Positions 32,365-41,681 are shown, numbered from the stretch's first letter. The stretch: 51,829 bases of DNA from an uncultured Erwinia sp. (GCA_946221915.1 CAMIKG010000029.1:1-51829), one strand, 5' to 3'. The notes: a model not told the origin generated them from the letters alone. Translations and numbers: made by a program.

Positions 32365-33723
32365 ATGCAAGAAACGAACAAGCTCAAACGCGGACTGAGC
32401 ACACGCCATATCCGCTTTATGGCGCTGGGGTCGGCTATTGGCACCGGGTTATTTTATGGTTCTGCTGATGCGATCAAAATGGCCGGACCCAGCGTGCTGC
32501 TGGCGTATATCATTGGCGGCGCGGCGGCATACATTATTATGCGCGCGCTGGGTGAGATGTCGGTTAACAATCCGCAGGCCAGTTCGTTTTCACGCTATGC
32601 CCAGGATTATCTCGGCCCGCTGGCGGGTTACATCACTGGCTGGACCTACTGCTTTGAAATTCTGATTGTCGCCATTGCCGACGTCACCGCCTTCGGGATT
32701 TATATGGGCGTCTGGTTCCCGGACGTACCGCACTGGATGTGGGTGCTGAGTGTGGTGCTGATTATTGGCGCCATTAACCTGATGAGCGTGCGGGTGTTTG
32801 GGGAAGTGGAGTTCTGGTTCTCGTTCTTCAAAGTCGCCACCATCATCATCATGATCCTCGCCGGTTTCGGCATCATTTTCTGGGGGATTGGCAATGGCGG
32901 GCAGCCGACCGGTATCCACAATCTGTGGAGTAATGGCGGTTTCTTTGCCCATGGTATTGTCGGCATGTTGCTGTCGCTGCAGATGGTGATGTTTGCCTAT
33001 GGTGGTATTGAAATTATCGGTATCACCGCCGGTGAAGCGAAAGATCCCGAGAAGTCGATTCCGCGCGCCATTAACTCTGTACCGCTGCGTATTCTGGTGT
33101 TTTATGTCGGCACGCTGTTCGTGATTATGTCGATTTATCCGTGGAACCAGGTGGGTACGGAAGGCAGTCCGTTTGTGCTGACCTTCCAGCACTTAGGTAT
33201 TGCGGCGGCCGCCTCGATTCTTAACTTTGTGGTGATCACCGCCTCACTGTCGGCGATCAACAGCGATGTATTTGGTGTCGGCCGTATGCTGCACGGCATG
33301 GCCGAGCAGGGCCATGCACCGAAAGTCTTTATGAAGGTTTCTGACCGCGGCATCCCATGGGTGACGGTGCTAGTGATGATGCTGGCGATGCTGATCGCGG
33401 TTTATCTGAACTACCTGATGCCGGAAAAAGTGTTCCTGGTAATTGCGTCGCTGGCAACCTTCGCCACCGTGTGGGTGTGGATTATGATCCTCTGCTCGCA
33501 GATTGCCTTCCGCCGCACGCTGAGTGCTGAACAGGCGAAAGCACTGAAGTTCTCGCTGCCGGGAGGCTCATTGACTGCCATGGTGGGTGTGCTGTTCCTG
33601 GTATTTATTATCGGCCTGATTGGCTACTTCCCGGATACCCGAGTGTCGCTGTATGCCGGTTGTGTCTGGATAGTCTTGCTGCTGGCGGGCTGGGTTATTA
33701 AACAGCGCGTCACGCGTCAGTAA
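32365..33723 (+). CDS. proY: Proline-specific permease ProY
   Basis: A 452-residue APC-superfamily permease, closely matching E. coli ProY (457), for example RGLSTRHIRFMALGSAIGTG, WTYCFEILIVAIADVTAFG, ITAGEAKDPEKSIPRAINSV and HGMAEQG. About 12 membrane helices. In E. coli it is a largely cryptic proline transporter. It follows brnQ but is separated from it by a terminator, so it has its own promoter. malZ, which follows proY in E. coli, is absent. Confidence 0.95.
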   Translation: MQETNKLKRGLSTRHIRFMALGSAIGTGLFYGSADAIKMAGPSVLLAYIIGGAAAYIIMRALGEMSVNNPQASSFSRYAQDYLGPLAGYITGWTYCFEILIVAIADVTAFGIYMGVWFPDVPHWMWVLSVVLIIGAINLMSVRVFGEVEFWFSFFKVATIIIMILAGFGIIFWGIGNGGQPTGIHNLWSNGGFFAHGIVGMLLSLQMVMFAYGGIEIIGITAGEAKDPEKSIPRAINSVPLRILVFYVGTLFVIMSIYPWNQVGTEGSPFVLTFQHLGIAAAASILNFVVITASLSAINSDVFGVGRMLHGMAEQGHAPKVFMKVSDRGIPWVTVLVMMLAMLIAVYLNYLMPEKVFLVIASLATFATVWVWIMILCSQIAFRRTLSAEQAKALKFSLPGGSLTAMVGVLFLVFIIGLIGYFPDTRVSLYAGCVWIVLLLAGWVIKQRVTRQ

Positions 33724-33730
33724 AAAACAG

Positions 33731-33754
33731 GCCGGGCAGTTGCCCGGCTTTTTT
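33731..33754 (+). terminator. proY terminator
   Basis: GCCGGGCA (33731-33738) pairs with TGCCCGGC (33741-33748), followed by six T. Confidence 0.85.
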
Positions 33755-33868
33755 ATTGCCTGTCCCAGCGAATCTCATCGCTGCAATCTGCGCGTTCACG
33801 GCTATCAGCGGCAGGTCAGTATCAGCTGAATGATATCCGTCCGCTCTGGCAGCGGGTGGCAACAGATA

Positions 33869-33892
33869 TAAAAAAACCCGCCGAAGCGGGTT
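33869..33892 (-). terminator. Terminator of the peroxiredoxin gene
   Basis: AACCCGC (33875-33881) pairs with GCGGGTT (33886-33892) over a CGAA loop; on the minus strand a long T-run follows. Confidence 0.85.
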
Positions 33893-33911
33893 CTTGTGCC
33901 AGCAATCTGAA

Positions 33912-34514
33912 TTACAGCTTAGCGGCGTTTTCAGACAGGTATTTCGCCACGCCTTCCGGAGATGCGCCCATACCTTCTTTACCTTTTTCCCACTGAGCCG
34001 GGCAGACTTCGCCGTGCTCTTCGTGGAACTGCAGCGCGTCAACAGTACGCAGCATTTCGTCGATGTTACGACCCAGTGGCAGATCGTTAACCACCTGGTG
34101 ACGAACCACGCCGTCTTTGTCGATCAGGAATGAACCACGCAGTGCAACGCCCGCATCCGGATGCTCGATACCGTATGCTTTCTGGATTTCACGCTTGATG
34201 TCAGCAACCATGGCGTATTTCACCTGGCCGATGCCGCCTTTGTCCACTGGGGTGTTACGCCATGCGTTGTGTACGAACTCAGAGTCAAAAGAAACACCGA
34301 CAACTTCCACACCACGCTTCTGGAACTCTTCGTAACGCTTGTCAAAAGCAATCAGCTCAGACGGGCAAACAAAGGTGAAGTCCATCGGCCAGAAGAACAG
34401 CACGGTAGGTTTACCAGCAGTGTGTTTTTTGAAGTTGAAGTTTTCAACGATTTCACCGTTGCCCAGCACAGCTGCGGCAGTAAAATCAGGGGCTTGACGA
34501 GTTACCAGGACCAT
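33912..34514 (-). CDS. 2-Cys peroxiredoxin (AhpC/TsaA type)
   Basis: A 200-residue typical 2-Cys peroxiredoxin. The peroxidatic Cys is at 50 in FTFVCPSE, and the resolving Cys is near 170 in HGEVCPAQW. It should reduce hydrogen peroxide and organic peroxides as a decamer, with thioredoxin or a similar donor, since no ahpF is adjacent. It differs from AhpC of E. coli and resembles the TsaA-like enzyme found at this place in Yersinia and Erwinia relatives. AGGAGTGAGC precedes ATG 34514. An OxyR-like site and a promoter lie upstream. Confidence 0.94.
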   Translation of the reverse strand: MVLVTRQAPDFTAAAVLGNGEIVENFNFKKHTAGKPTVLFFWPMDFTFVCPSELIAFDKRYEEFQKRGVEVVGVSFDSEFVHNAWRNTPVDKGGIGQVKYAMVADIKREIQKAYGIEHPDAGVALRGSFLIDKDGVVRHQVVNDLPLGRNIDEMLRTVDALQFHEEHGEVCPAQWEKGKEGMGASPEGVAKYLSENAAKL

Positions 34515-34561
34515 GCTCACTCCTGTAAAATAGAGAAGGGTTAATAAAAAGAACGCCTGCA

Positions 34562-34591
34562 AGTATAGAGGTTTCGCACGTGCTGAAACAA
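34562..34591 (-). promoter_or_regulatory. Promoter of the peroxiredoxin gene
   Basis: On the minus strand TTGTTT (34591-34586) and TATACT (34567-34562) are 18 bases apart, about 48 bases before the start codon. Confidence 0.55.
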
Positions 34592-34627
34592 TGCATAGCG
34601 CCGATTAATCAGATAGGCTGCACCTAT
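34591..34627 (-). promoter_or_regulatory. Putative OxyR binding site
   Basis: One half is perfect, ATAG-N7-CTAT (34613-34627). In the exact next register the second half reads ATGC-N7-CGAT (34591-34605), giving 13 of 16 core positions. It abuts the -35 element, the usual place for OxyR activation. Confidence 0.6.
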
Positions 34628-34699
34628 CGAAAGAAGAAAATAATAAAGAAAAGTTCATACAATAACCCTTTTCAGCAAAAGGGCAAGAACTGGCTGCAG

Positions 34700-35281
34700 C
34701 TACAGCTGTTGTTGTGTCGCCTGCGTCATCATACGCGGATAGAATTGCCAGAACAGTGTGTCAAACTGATGATAATGCGTGATGAAGTCCTGATAGGAGT
34801 CGCGCAGCGCCGCAAGACGTGGGCGACGTGCCGCCATGCCGCGCAACACTTTTTCCAGATACTCCGCTTGCGCATAGTTCTCCATCCAGCGTTCAGACCA
34901 TAAGTAATGGTTAAGATTCTGGAATCGGTCGGAGGTATGGGCTAATTCGGGCGCGATCACAGAATGCGCATGAGCCAAAAAAGCTGGCAAGGAAATTTCC
35001 GGCTGGATTTTCAGCCAGTTACGCGACAGGAAATGATCCCAAATCACATCGAGAGTAATGGGCGCGACGCGCGAGGTTTCCGGACGGAAAAACTGGCGTG
35101 CGGCGCGCACTTCCGGCAGTGAATCGGTCATTACGTCAATGCGCCGGTGCAGCATAATGCCGTCCGCCACGGCGGCAGGCCACTGCTGATGCGGGTCGCC
35201 GCGGACAAAATCCGCCATCAGGTTGCCCAGCAGCGAACTGTTCGCCAGCGAGGCGAGATGTAAGTGTGCGAGAAAGTTCAT
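34700..35281 (-). CDS. acpH: Acyl carrier protein phosphodiesterase AcpH
   Basis: A 193-residue enzyme, matching E. coli AcpH (193), that removes 4'-phosphopantetheine from holo-ACP. It belongs to the HD-like metal hydrolases; conserved features are MNFLAHLHLA, GNLMADFVRG, IMLHRRIDVMTD and DVIWDHFLS. ATG 35281 begins the conserved sequence; the longer frame to 35407 is rejected. No Shine-Dalgarno is present, and a TATACT sits only eight bases upstream, so the transcript could be nearly leaderless. It is divergent from queA as in E. coli. Confidence 0.93.
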   Translation of the reverse strand: MNFLAHLHLASLANSSLLGNLMADFVRGDPHQQWPAAVADGIMLHRRIDVMTDSLPEVRAARQFFRPETSRVAPITLDVIWDHFLSRNWLKIQPEISLPAFLAHAHSVIAPELAHTSDRFQNLNHYLWSERWMENYAQAEYLEKVLRGMAARRPRLAALRDSYQDFITHYHQFDTLFWQFYPRMMTQATQQQL

Positions 35282-35453
35282 GGCGCGCAGTATAGCGCTT
35301 TCGCTGCCGGAGTGGCAGCGCTGTTGGCGGCGTGAGCTATTTTTGCCAGAGCCGATTAACACGGCGATACACAGCTCAAGACAACAATGGTTCAGAATTG
35401 AGGGCATTTGGGCTAGACTATGCCGCCTGTTTCACACCTGAAGATGTTTACCG

Positions 35454-36524
35454 ATGCGCGTTGCCGATTTTTCGTTTGAGTTACCCGAGTCTTTGATCGC
35501 CCACTACCCGCAGCCACAGCGCAGCGGATGCCGTTTGCTCTCCCTTGACGGGCCAACGGGGGCGCTGTCCCACGGCGTGTTTACTGATGTGCTGGATAAA
35601 CTCAATCCCGGCGACCTGCTGGTGTTTAATAACACGCGGGTGATCCCGGCGCGCGTCTTTGGCCGCAAAGTCAGCGGCGGCAAACTTGAAATGCTGGTGG
35701 AGCGCATGCTTGATGATAAGCGTGTGCTGGCCCATGTGCGTGCCTCAAAAGCGCCGAAACCGGGCGCTGAACTGCTGCTGGGCGAAGATGAAAGCGTGAA
35801 AGCCACAATGGTGGCGCGCCATGATGCGCTGTTTGAGATCGCTTTTGACGATGAGCGCGCGGTGCTGGATATCCTTAATGCTGTCGGCCATATGCCGCTG
35901 CCGCCGTATATCGACCGTCCTGACGAAGACGCTGACCGTGAACTGTACCAGACGGTCTACAGCCAGCGTCCGGGCGCAGTCGCGGCGCCAACCGCCGGCC
36001 TGCACTTTGATGAGCCACTGCTGGCGGCATTGCGGGAAAAAGGCGTCGAAATGGCGTTTGTTACCCTGCATGTCGGCGCGGGCACCTTCCAGCCTGTGCG
36101 TGTTGACAGCATCGAAGACCATATTATGCACGCCGAATACGCTGAAGTGCCGCAGGAGGTGGTTGATGCGGTGCTGGCGTGTAAGGCGCGCGGCAACCGG
36201 GTCATTGCCGTGGGCACCACCTCAGTGCGTTCGCTGGAGAGCGCGGCGCAGGCCAGTAAAGAAGCGCTGATTGCGCCATTTTTCGACGACACCAAAATCT
36301 TTATCTACCCAGGCTACCAGTGGCAGGTGGTGGATACGCTGATCACCAATTTCCATCTGCCGGAGTCCACGCTGATTATGCTGGTGTCCGCGTTCGCCGG
36401 GTATCACCACACCATGCACGCCTATCAGCAGGCGGTGGCGGAGCAGTACCGTTTCTTCAGTTATGGTGATGCGATGTTTATCACCCGTAACCCACAAGCT
36501 GACCAGCAACAGGTCGGCAAATAA
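35454..36524 (+). CDS. queA: S-adenosylmethionine:tRNA ribosyltransferase-isomerase QueA
   Basis: A 356-residue cytoplasmic enzyme, same length as E. coli QueA. It moves the ribosyl group of AdoMet to preQ1 in tRNA to give epoxyqueuosine. Family blocks are SLIAHYPQ, LLVFNNTRVIPAR, GAVAAPTAGLHF, VTLHVGAGTFQPVR and TNFHLPESTLIMLVSAFAG. It is the first gene of the queA-tgt-yajC-secD-secF cluster. A possible -10 TAGACT is at 35414-35419. Confidence 0.97.
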   Translation: MRVADFSFELPESLIAHYPQPQRSGCRLLSLDGPTGALSHGVFTDVLDKLNPGDLLVFNNTRVIPARVFGRKVSGGKLEMLVERMLDDKRVLAHVRASKAPKPGAELLLGEDESVKATMVARHDALFEIAFDDERAVLDILNAVGHMPLPPYIDRPDEDADRELYQTVYSQRPGAVAAPTAGLHFDEPLLAALREKGVEMAFVTLHVGAGTFQPVRVDSIEDHIMHAEYAEVPQEVVDAVLACKARGNRVIAVGTTSVRSLESAAQASKEALIAPFFDDTKIFIYPGYQWQVVDTLITNFHLPESTLIMLVSAFAGYHHTMHAYQQAVAEQYRFFSYGDAMFITRNPQADQQQVGK

Positions 36525-36561
36525 TCGTATGCCGCCGGGAGTCGCCTGGCGGTAAGGTCAG

Positions 36562-36606
36562 TCGCGCTTTGCGCGAGTTAGCGCCAGCAGACTGTTTCTC
36601 TGCTGG
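36562..36606 (+). other. Tandem hairpins before tgt
   Basis: TCGCGC-TTT-GCGCGA (36562-36576) and CCAGCAGA (36584-36591) paired with TCTGCTGG (36599-36606) lie in a row; the second stem ends just before the GGAGG ribosome site of tgt. No T-run follows, so these may act on mRNA stability or tgt translation rather than termination. Confidence 0.45.
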
Positions 36607-36618
36607 TCTGGAGGCAAT

Positions 36619-37743
36619 GTGAAGTTTGAGCTTGATACTACCGATGGTCGCGCGCGTCGCGGCCGTCTGATTTTTGATCGCGGCGTGGTGGAAACCCCGG
36701 CGTTTATGCCCGTGGGCACCTACGGCACGGTAAAAGGCATGACGCCGGAAGAGGTGCAGGATACCGGCGCGCAGATTATCCTCGGCAACACCTTCCATCT
36801 CTGGCTGCGTCCTGGTCAGGAGATCATGAAGCTGCATGGCGACCTGCACGATTTTATGCAGTGGAAAGGGCCAATCCTCACTGATTCGGGCGGTTTCCAG
36901 GTATTCAGCCTCGGCGATATCCGCAAAATCACCGAAGCGGGCGTTCACTTCCGTAACCCGATTAACGGCGACCCGATTTTCCTCGACCCGGAAAAATCGA
37001 TGGAGATTCAGTACGATCTCGGCTCCGATATCGTGATGATTTTCGATGAGTGTACGCCATACCCGGCGGACTGGGATTACGCCAAACGCTCGATGGAGAT
37101 GTCACTGCGCTGGGCGCAACGCAGCCGCGACCGTTTTGACTCGCTGGGCAACAAAAATGCGCTGTTTGGCATCATTCAGGGCAGTGTTTACGAAGATTTA
37201 CGTGATGTCTCGGTCAAAGGGCTGGTAGAGATTGGCTTTGATGGGTACGCTGTGGGCGGCCTGGCGGTGGGTGAACCAAAAGAGGATATGCACCGCATCC
37301 TGGAGCATGTCTGCCCGCAGATCCCGGAAGACAAACCACGTTATTTGATGGGTGTCGGTAAGCCGGAAGATCTGGTGGAAGGCGTGCGTCGCGGCATCGA
37401 TATGTTTGACTGCGTGATGCCAACCCGTAACGCGCGCAACGGCCATCTGTTCGTCACTGACGGCGTGGTGAAAATCCGTAATGCGAAGTATAAAGATGAC
37501 ACATCTTCGCTGGATGCAGAATGTGATTGTTACACCTGTCGCAATTACAGTCGTGCTTACTTGCATCATCTCGATCGCTGTAACGAAATACTGGGTGCAC
37601 GGCTGAACACCATTCATAACCTGCGTTATTACCAGCGCGTGATGGCGGGTTTACGCCAGGCCATCGAAGAAGGTAAATTAGAGCACTTTGTTAGCGAGTT
37701 CTATACACGGAAAGGTAAGGCTGTTCCGCCTTTAACCGTCTGA
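36619..37743 (+). CDS. tgt: tRNA-guanine transglycosylase
   Basis: A 374-residue TIM-barrel enzyme that exchanges guanine-34 for preQ1 in the anticodon of Tyr, His, Asn and Asp tRNAs. The catalytic Asp89 lies in ILTDSGGFQVF, the nucleophile in FDCVMPTRNARNG, and the zinc ligands in CDCYTC followed by a His. GTG 36619 is the start, with GGAGG correctly placed. It is almost identical to E. coli Tgt (375). Confidence 0.98.
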   Translation: MKFELDTTDGRARRGRLIFDRGVVETPAFMPVGTYGTVKGMTPEEVQDTGAQIILGNTFHLWLRPGQEIMKLHGDLHDFMQWKGPILTDSGGFQVFSLGDIRKITEAGVHFRNPINGDPIFLDPEKSMEIQYDLGSDIVMIFDECTPYPADWDYAKRSMEMSLRWAQRSRDRFDSLGNKNALFGIIQGSVYEDLRDVSVKGLVEIGFDGYAVGGLAVGEPKEDMHRILEHVCPQIPEDKPRYLMGVGKPEDLVEGVRRGIDMFDCVMPTRNARNGHLFVTDGVVKIRNAKYKDDTSSLDAECDCYTCRNYSRAYLHHLDRCNEILGARLNTIHNLRYYQRVMAGLRQAIEEGKLEHFVSEFYTRKGKAVPPLTV

Positions 37744-37767
37744 TAATTAAACAATGAGGGAATTGTA

Positions 37768-38100
37768 ATGAGCTTTTTCATTTCTGACGCAGTAGCTGCA
37801 GCAGGCGCGCCGTCGCAGGGTAGTCCTTATTCCCTGGTGATCATGCTGGTGGTCTTCGGTCTGATTTTCTACTTCATGATCCTGCGTCCACAGCAGAAGC
37901 GCGCGAAAGAGCACAAGAAACTGATGGATTCCATCGGCAAAGGTGACGAAGTGCTGACCACGGGTGGTCTGGTTGGCCGCGTAACTAAAGTTGCGGAAAC
38001 CGGTTATATCGCGATTGAACTGAACGAAAATAACGAAGTGGTTATCAAACGTGATTTCGTGGCTGCCGTTCTGCCAAAAGGCACGATGAAGGCGCTGTAA
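37768..38100 (+). CDS. yajC: Sec translocon accessory protein YajC
   Basis: A 110-residue inner-membrane protein with one membrane helix (YSLVIMLVVFGLIFYFMIL) and a basic cytoplasmic tail with the family block LTTGGLVGRVTKV. It associates with SecDF and the SecYEG translocon and is not essential. It stands between tgt and secD as usual. Confidence 0.97.
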   Translation: MSFFISDAVAAAGAPSQGSPYSLVIMLVVFGLIFYFMILRPQQKRAKEHKKLMDSIGKGDEVLTTGGLVGRVTKVAETGYIAIELNENNEVVIKRDFVAAVLPKGTMKAL

Positions 38101-38127
38101 TTTTAGTTTCTCCCTAAGGGAACTGCC

Positions 38128-39975
38128 GTGTTAAACCGTTATCCTTTGTGGAAGTACGTTATGCTGGTCGCCGTGTTGTTGATCGGCCTGCTGTATGCGC
38201 TTCCCAACCTGTATGGTGAGGATCCGGCTGTGCAGATCACTGGCGCGCGCGGTGGCGCCGCCAGTGAACAAACGCTGGGTCAGATCCAGGACGCATTAAA
38301 ACAAGATAATATCCAGAGCAAATCCATTGTGCTGGAAAATGGCGCCATCATGGCGCGTTTTGCTAACACGGATGTGCAGCTGCGCGCCCGTGAAGCGATT
38401 ATGAAGGTTCTTGGCGAGAATTACGTTGTCGCGCTCAACCTGGCGCCGGCCACCCCGCGCTGGCTGACGCTGCTGGCGGCTGAACCAATGAAACTGGGCC
38501 TCGACCTGCGTGGCGGCGTTCACTTCCTGATGGAAGTGGATATGGACACCGCACTGGGCAAGCTGCAGGAACAGACCATGGACAGCCTGCGCAGCGACCT
38601 GCGTGAGAAATCCATTCCCTACACCACCGTGCGTAAAATCGACAACTATGGTGCGGAAGTGCAGTTCCGTGATGGCGCTGCCCGTGACCAGGCTGTCAGC
38701 TGGCTGACTACCCGTCACCGCGATCTGGTGATCAGCAACAGCGGCAGCAATGCCCTGCGTGCGGTGATGAGCGATGAGCGTCTGCGTGAAGCGCGTGAAT
38801 ACGCGGTGCAGCAGAACATCAATATCCTGCGTAACCGTGTTAACCAGCTGGGTGTTGCTGAGCCGCTGGTACAACGTCAGGGCGCAGACCGCATCGTGGT
38901 TGAACTGCCGGGTATCCAGGATACCGCACGCGCCAAGGAGATCCTCGGTGCGACCGCGACGCTGGAATTCCGTCTGGTGAATACTTCAGTTGACCAGTCC
39001 GCTGCCGCCAGTGGCCGCGTACCGGGCGATTCCGAAGTGAAGCAGACGCGTGATGGCCAGCCAGTGGTGCTGTACAAACGTGTGATTCTGACCGGTGACC
39101 ATATCACCGACTCAACGTCCAGCACGGATGAGTACAACCAGCCGCAGGTAAACATCTCTCTGGACAGCGCCGGTGGCAACACCATGTCCAACTTCACCAA
39201 GGATAATATCGGTAAGCCAATGGCGACGCTGTTTGTCGAGTACAAAGACAGCGGTAAGAAAGATGCTAACGGCCGTACTATCCTGGAGAAGCAGGAAGAG
39301 GTGATTAACGTCGCCAATATCCAGTCGCGTCTCGGCAACAGCTTCCGTATCACCGGCATTAACAACCCGAACGAAGCACGTCAGCTGTCGCTGCTGCTGC
39401 GCGCCGGTGCGTTGATTGCGCCGATTCAGATCGTGGAAGAGCGTACTATCGGTCCAACCATGGGTGCGCAGAACATTACCCAGGGTCTGGAAGCGTGCCT
39501 GTGGGGTCTGATCGCCTCCATTCTGTTTATGGTGGTGTTCTATAAGAAGTTCGGCATTATCGCCACCAGCGCGCTGCTGGCGAACCTGGTGCTGATTGTT
39601 GGCGTGATGTCACTGCTGCCTGGCGCAACCCTGACCATGCCGGGTATTGCCGGTATCGTACTGACGCTGGCGGTTGCGGTGGATGCGAACGTACTGATTA
39701 ACGAACGTATTAAAGAAGAGTTGCGTAATGGGCGCTCGGTGCAGCAGGCGATTCATGAAGGCTATAAAGGCGCCTTCTCCAGTATCGTCGATGCGAACGT
39801 CACCACGCTGATTAAAGTTATCATTCTTTATGCGGTCGGTACCGGTTCAATCAAAGGCTTTGCGATTACCACGGCTATCGGTATCGCAACCTCCATGTTT
39901 ACCGCTATCGTCGGCACCCGTGCCATCGTTAACCTGGTGTACGGCGGCAAACGCGTCAACAAGCTGTCTATCTGA
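38128..39975 (+). CDS. secD: Protein translocase subunit SecD
   Basis: A 615-residue membrane protein of the RND superfamily, the length of E. coli SecD. It has one N-terminal membrane segment, a large periplasmic domain (P1) and five C-terminal segments. The family motifs DLRGGVHF and AVDANVLINERIKEE are present. With SecF it uses the proton gradient to help pull preproteins across the inner membrane. It starts with GTG 38128 and follows yajC by 27 bases. Confidence 0.98.
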   Translation: MLNRYPLWKYVMLVAVLLIGLLYALPNLYGEDPAVQITGARGGAASEQTLGQIQDALKQDNIQSKSIVLENGAIMARFANTDVQLRAREAIMKVLGENYVVALNLAPATPRWLTLLAAEPMKLGLDLRGGVHFLMEVDMDTALGKLQEQTMDSLRSDLREKSIPYTTVRKIDNYGAEVQFRDGAARDQAVSWLTTRHRDLVISNSGSNALRAVMSDERLREAREYAVQQNINILRNRVNQLGVAEPLVQRQGADRIVVELPGIQDTARAKEILGATATLEFRLVNTSVDQSAAASGRVPGDSEVKQTRDGQPVVLYKRVILTGDHITDSTSSTDEYNQPQVNISLDSAGGNTMSNFTKDNIGKPMATLFVEYKDSGKKDANGRTILEKQEEVINVANIQSRLGNSFRITGINNPNEARQLSLLLRAGALIAPIQIVEERTIGPTMGAQNITQGLEACLWGLIASILFMVVFYKKFGIIATSALLANLVLIVGVMSLLPGATLTMPGIAGIVLTLAVAVDANVLINERIKEELRNGRSVQQAIHEGYKGAFSSIVDANVTTLIKVIILYAVGTGSIKGFAITTAIGIATSMFTAIVGTRAIVNLVYGGKRVNKLSI

Positions 39976-39985
39976 GGAGTGCGTT

Positions 39986-40954
39986 GTGGCACAGGACTAT
40001 AGTATTGAACAGCTGAACCATGGGCGTAAGGTCGTTGACTTTATGCGCTGGGACACGCTGGCCTTTATCATCTCCGGCCTGCTGATTATGGCGTCTGTCG
40101 CCATTGTCGCAGTGAAAGGCTTCAACTGGGGCCTCGACTTTACCGGCGGGACGGTGATTGAGATTAACCTGGAAAAACCGGCCGAGCTGGATAACCTGCG
40201 TGAATCGCTGGTGAAAGCGGGCTTCCAGGAACCACTGGTGCAGAACTTTGGCAGCAGCCGCGATGTGATGGTGCGTATGGCCCCTGTTGAGGGCCCTGCG
40301 GGTCAGGAACTGGGTAACAAAGTACTGACGGTGATTAACGAAACCACGCAGCAGAATGCTACCGTGAAACGTATCGAGTTCGTCGGTCCGACGGTCGGTA
40401 GCGATCTGGCGCAGGCGGGTGCGATGGCGCTGCTGTCGGCACTGATTGCGATTCTGATCTACATCGGTTTTCGTTTTGAGTGGCGTCTGGCGCTGGGTAC
40501 CGTGCTGGCGCTGGCGCACGACGTGATCATCACCTGCGGCATTCTGTCGCTGTTCAAAGTCGAAATCGACCTGACAATTGTCGCGTCGCTGATGTCGGTG
40601 ATTGGTTACTCGCTTAACGATAAGATCGTGGTTTCCGACCGTATTCGTGAGAACTTCCGCAAGATCCGTCGCGGTTCCTCTTACGACATCACCAACGTGT
40701 CGCTGACCCAGACGCTGAGCCGTACCCTGATCACCTCGCTGACCACGCTGGCGATGATTTTGATCCTGTTCATCTTTGGTGGTGCGCTGCTGAAAGGCTT
40801 CTCACTGACCATGCTGATTGGTGTGGCGATCGGTACTGTCTCTTCTATCTATGTTTCTTCTGCGCTGGCGCTGAAACTGGGTATGAAGCGTGAGCACCTG
40901 ATCCAGCAGAAAGTGGAAAAAGAAGGGGCGGATCAGCCGTCAATTCTGCCGTAA
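39986..40954 (+). CDS. secF: Protein translocase subunit SecF
   Basis: A 322-residue partner of SecD with six membrane segments. The family motif LDFTGGTVIE near the N-terminus and the cytoplasmic loop DKIVVSDRIRENFR are clear. I start it at GTG 39986, preceded by GAGGAG at 39974-39979, giving MAQDYSIEQLNHGRK as in E. coli; the longer upstream frame overlaps secD and is rejected. It is 10 bases after secD. Confidence 0.97.
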   Translation: MAQDYSIEQLNHGRKVVDFMRWDTLAFIISGLLIMASVAIVAVKGFNWGLDFTGGTVIEINLEKPAELDNLRESLVKAGFQEPLVQNFGSSRDVMVRMAPVEGPAGQELGNKVLTVINETTQQNATVKRIEFVGPTVGSDLAQAGAMALLSALIAILIYIGFRFEWRLALGTVLALAHDVIITCGILSLFKVEIDLTIVASLMSVIGYSLNDKIVVSDRIRENFRKIRRGSSYDITNVSLTQTLSRTLITSLTTLAMILILFIFGGALLKGFSLTMLIGVAIGTVSSIYVSSALALKLGMKREHLIQQKVEKEGADQPSILP

Positions 40955-40980
40955 TTTGCAGTCTCTGCGTTGAACAACAA

Positions 40981-41008
40981 AAAGCCACGCGTTTGCGTGG
41001 CTTTTTTT
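40981..41008 (+). terminator. Terminator of the queA-secF cluster
   Basis: AAAGCCACGC (40981-40990) pairs with GCGTGGCTTT (40995-41004), followed by T to 41008. Confidence 0.9.
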
Positions 41009-41093
41009 ATGGTGGTGCACAAATCCTGGGATTGATGGGGCGACCTCCGTGCAGTCCAGCCGCTCCGCTTCTGTCGGAGTATTTCCCCTGACA

Positions 41094-41681
41094 TTAACGC
41101 GGCGGGGTGTCTGTCATTTCAGGTATGGAGGGAGTGGCCGTCTGCGGCACAATCTCATGCACCCGCACATAACCAAGCTGTTCCGGCTGGATGCCGCTCA
41201 AGCGTAACGGCACGGTGGCTTCCGCTTTGGGCAGCAGTGAAGCAGGCAGTTCGATCGCCTGTGACTGCTTCTCGCTGGCGAGAGGTTTGCCGGTGACCGG
41301 GTCCAGTGTGCCCCATTCAATTTGCGCGCTAAACGGTGTCAGCGCCTGTTCCCCTGCGGCGCGGATATGCAGCAACGCGCGGCTGCCATTGGCTTCGGCT
41401 TCGACATGGCTTAATGACAAACGTAAGTCGCCAGCATTGCTGTGCAGCAGCACCACAGTGTGAGCCGCAGGCAGCAGCCATGCACCCTGTGCGCCGCTGC
41501 TGTTGAGCTGATTTTGTTGCTCCACCGCCGTCGCTTCATCGGTGAGCTGACGCATCTGCTGATTCAGTTTGCCGATTTCGTTATGCAGTTTATTTACTGC
41601 CGGTGGCTTTGGCGATGCACATCCGGCCAGCAATATGACGCCGCTGAGCAGTCCGATCAGGGCTGTTTTTTGATGGTTCAC
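41094..41681 (-). CDS. yajI: Lipoprotein YajI (DUF3251)
   Basis: A 195-residue lipoprotein with signal and lipobox LLAGCA (+2 Ala, outer membrane predicted). After the Cys a coiled-coil stretch (LHNEIGKLNQQMRQLTDEATAVEQQNQ) leads to a beta-rich domain of the DUF3251 type. It is in the place and orientation of E. coli yajI, before nrdR. The start is GTG 41681, with GGGAG upstream on the minus strand. Function is unknown. In E. coli yajD and tsx separate secF from yajI; neither is here. Confidence 0.85.
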   Translation of the reverse strand: MNHQKTALIGLLSGVILLAGCASPKPPAVNKLHNEIGKLNQQMRQLTDEATAVEQQNQLNSSGAQGAWLLPAAHTVVLLHSNAGDLRLSLSHVEAEANGSRALLHIRAAGEQALTPFSAQIEWGTLDPVTGKPLASEKQSQAIELPASLLPKAEATVPLRLSGIQPEQLGYVRVHEIVPQTATPSIPEMTDTPPR

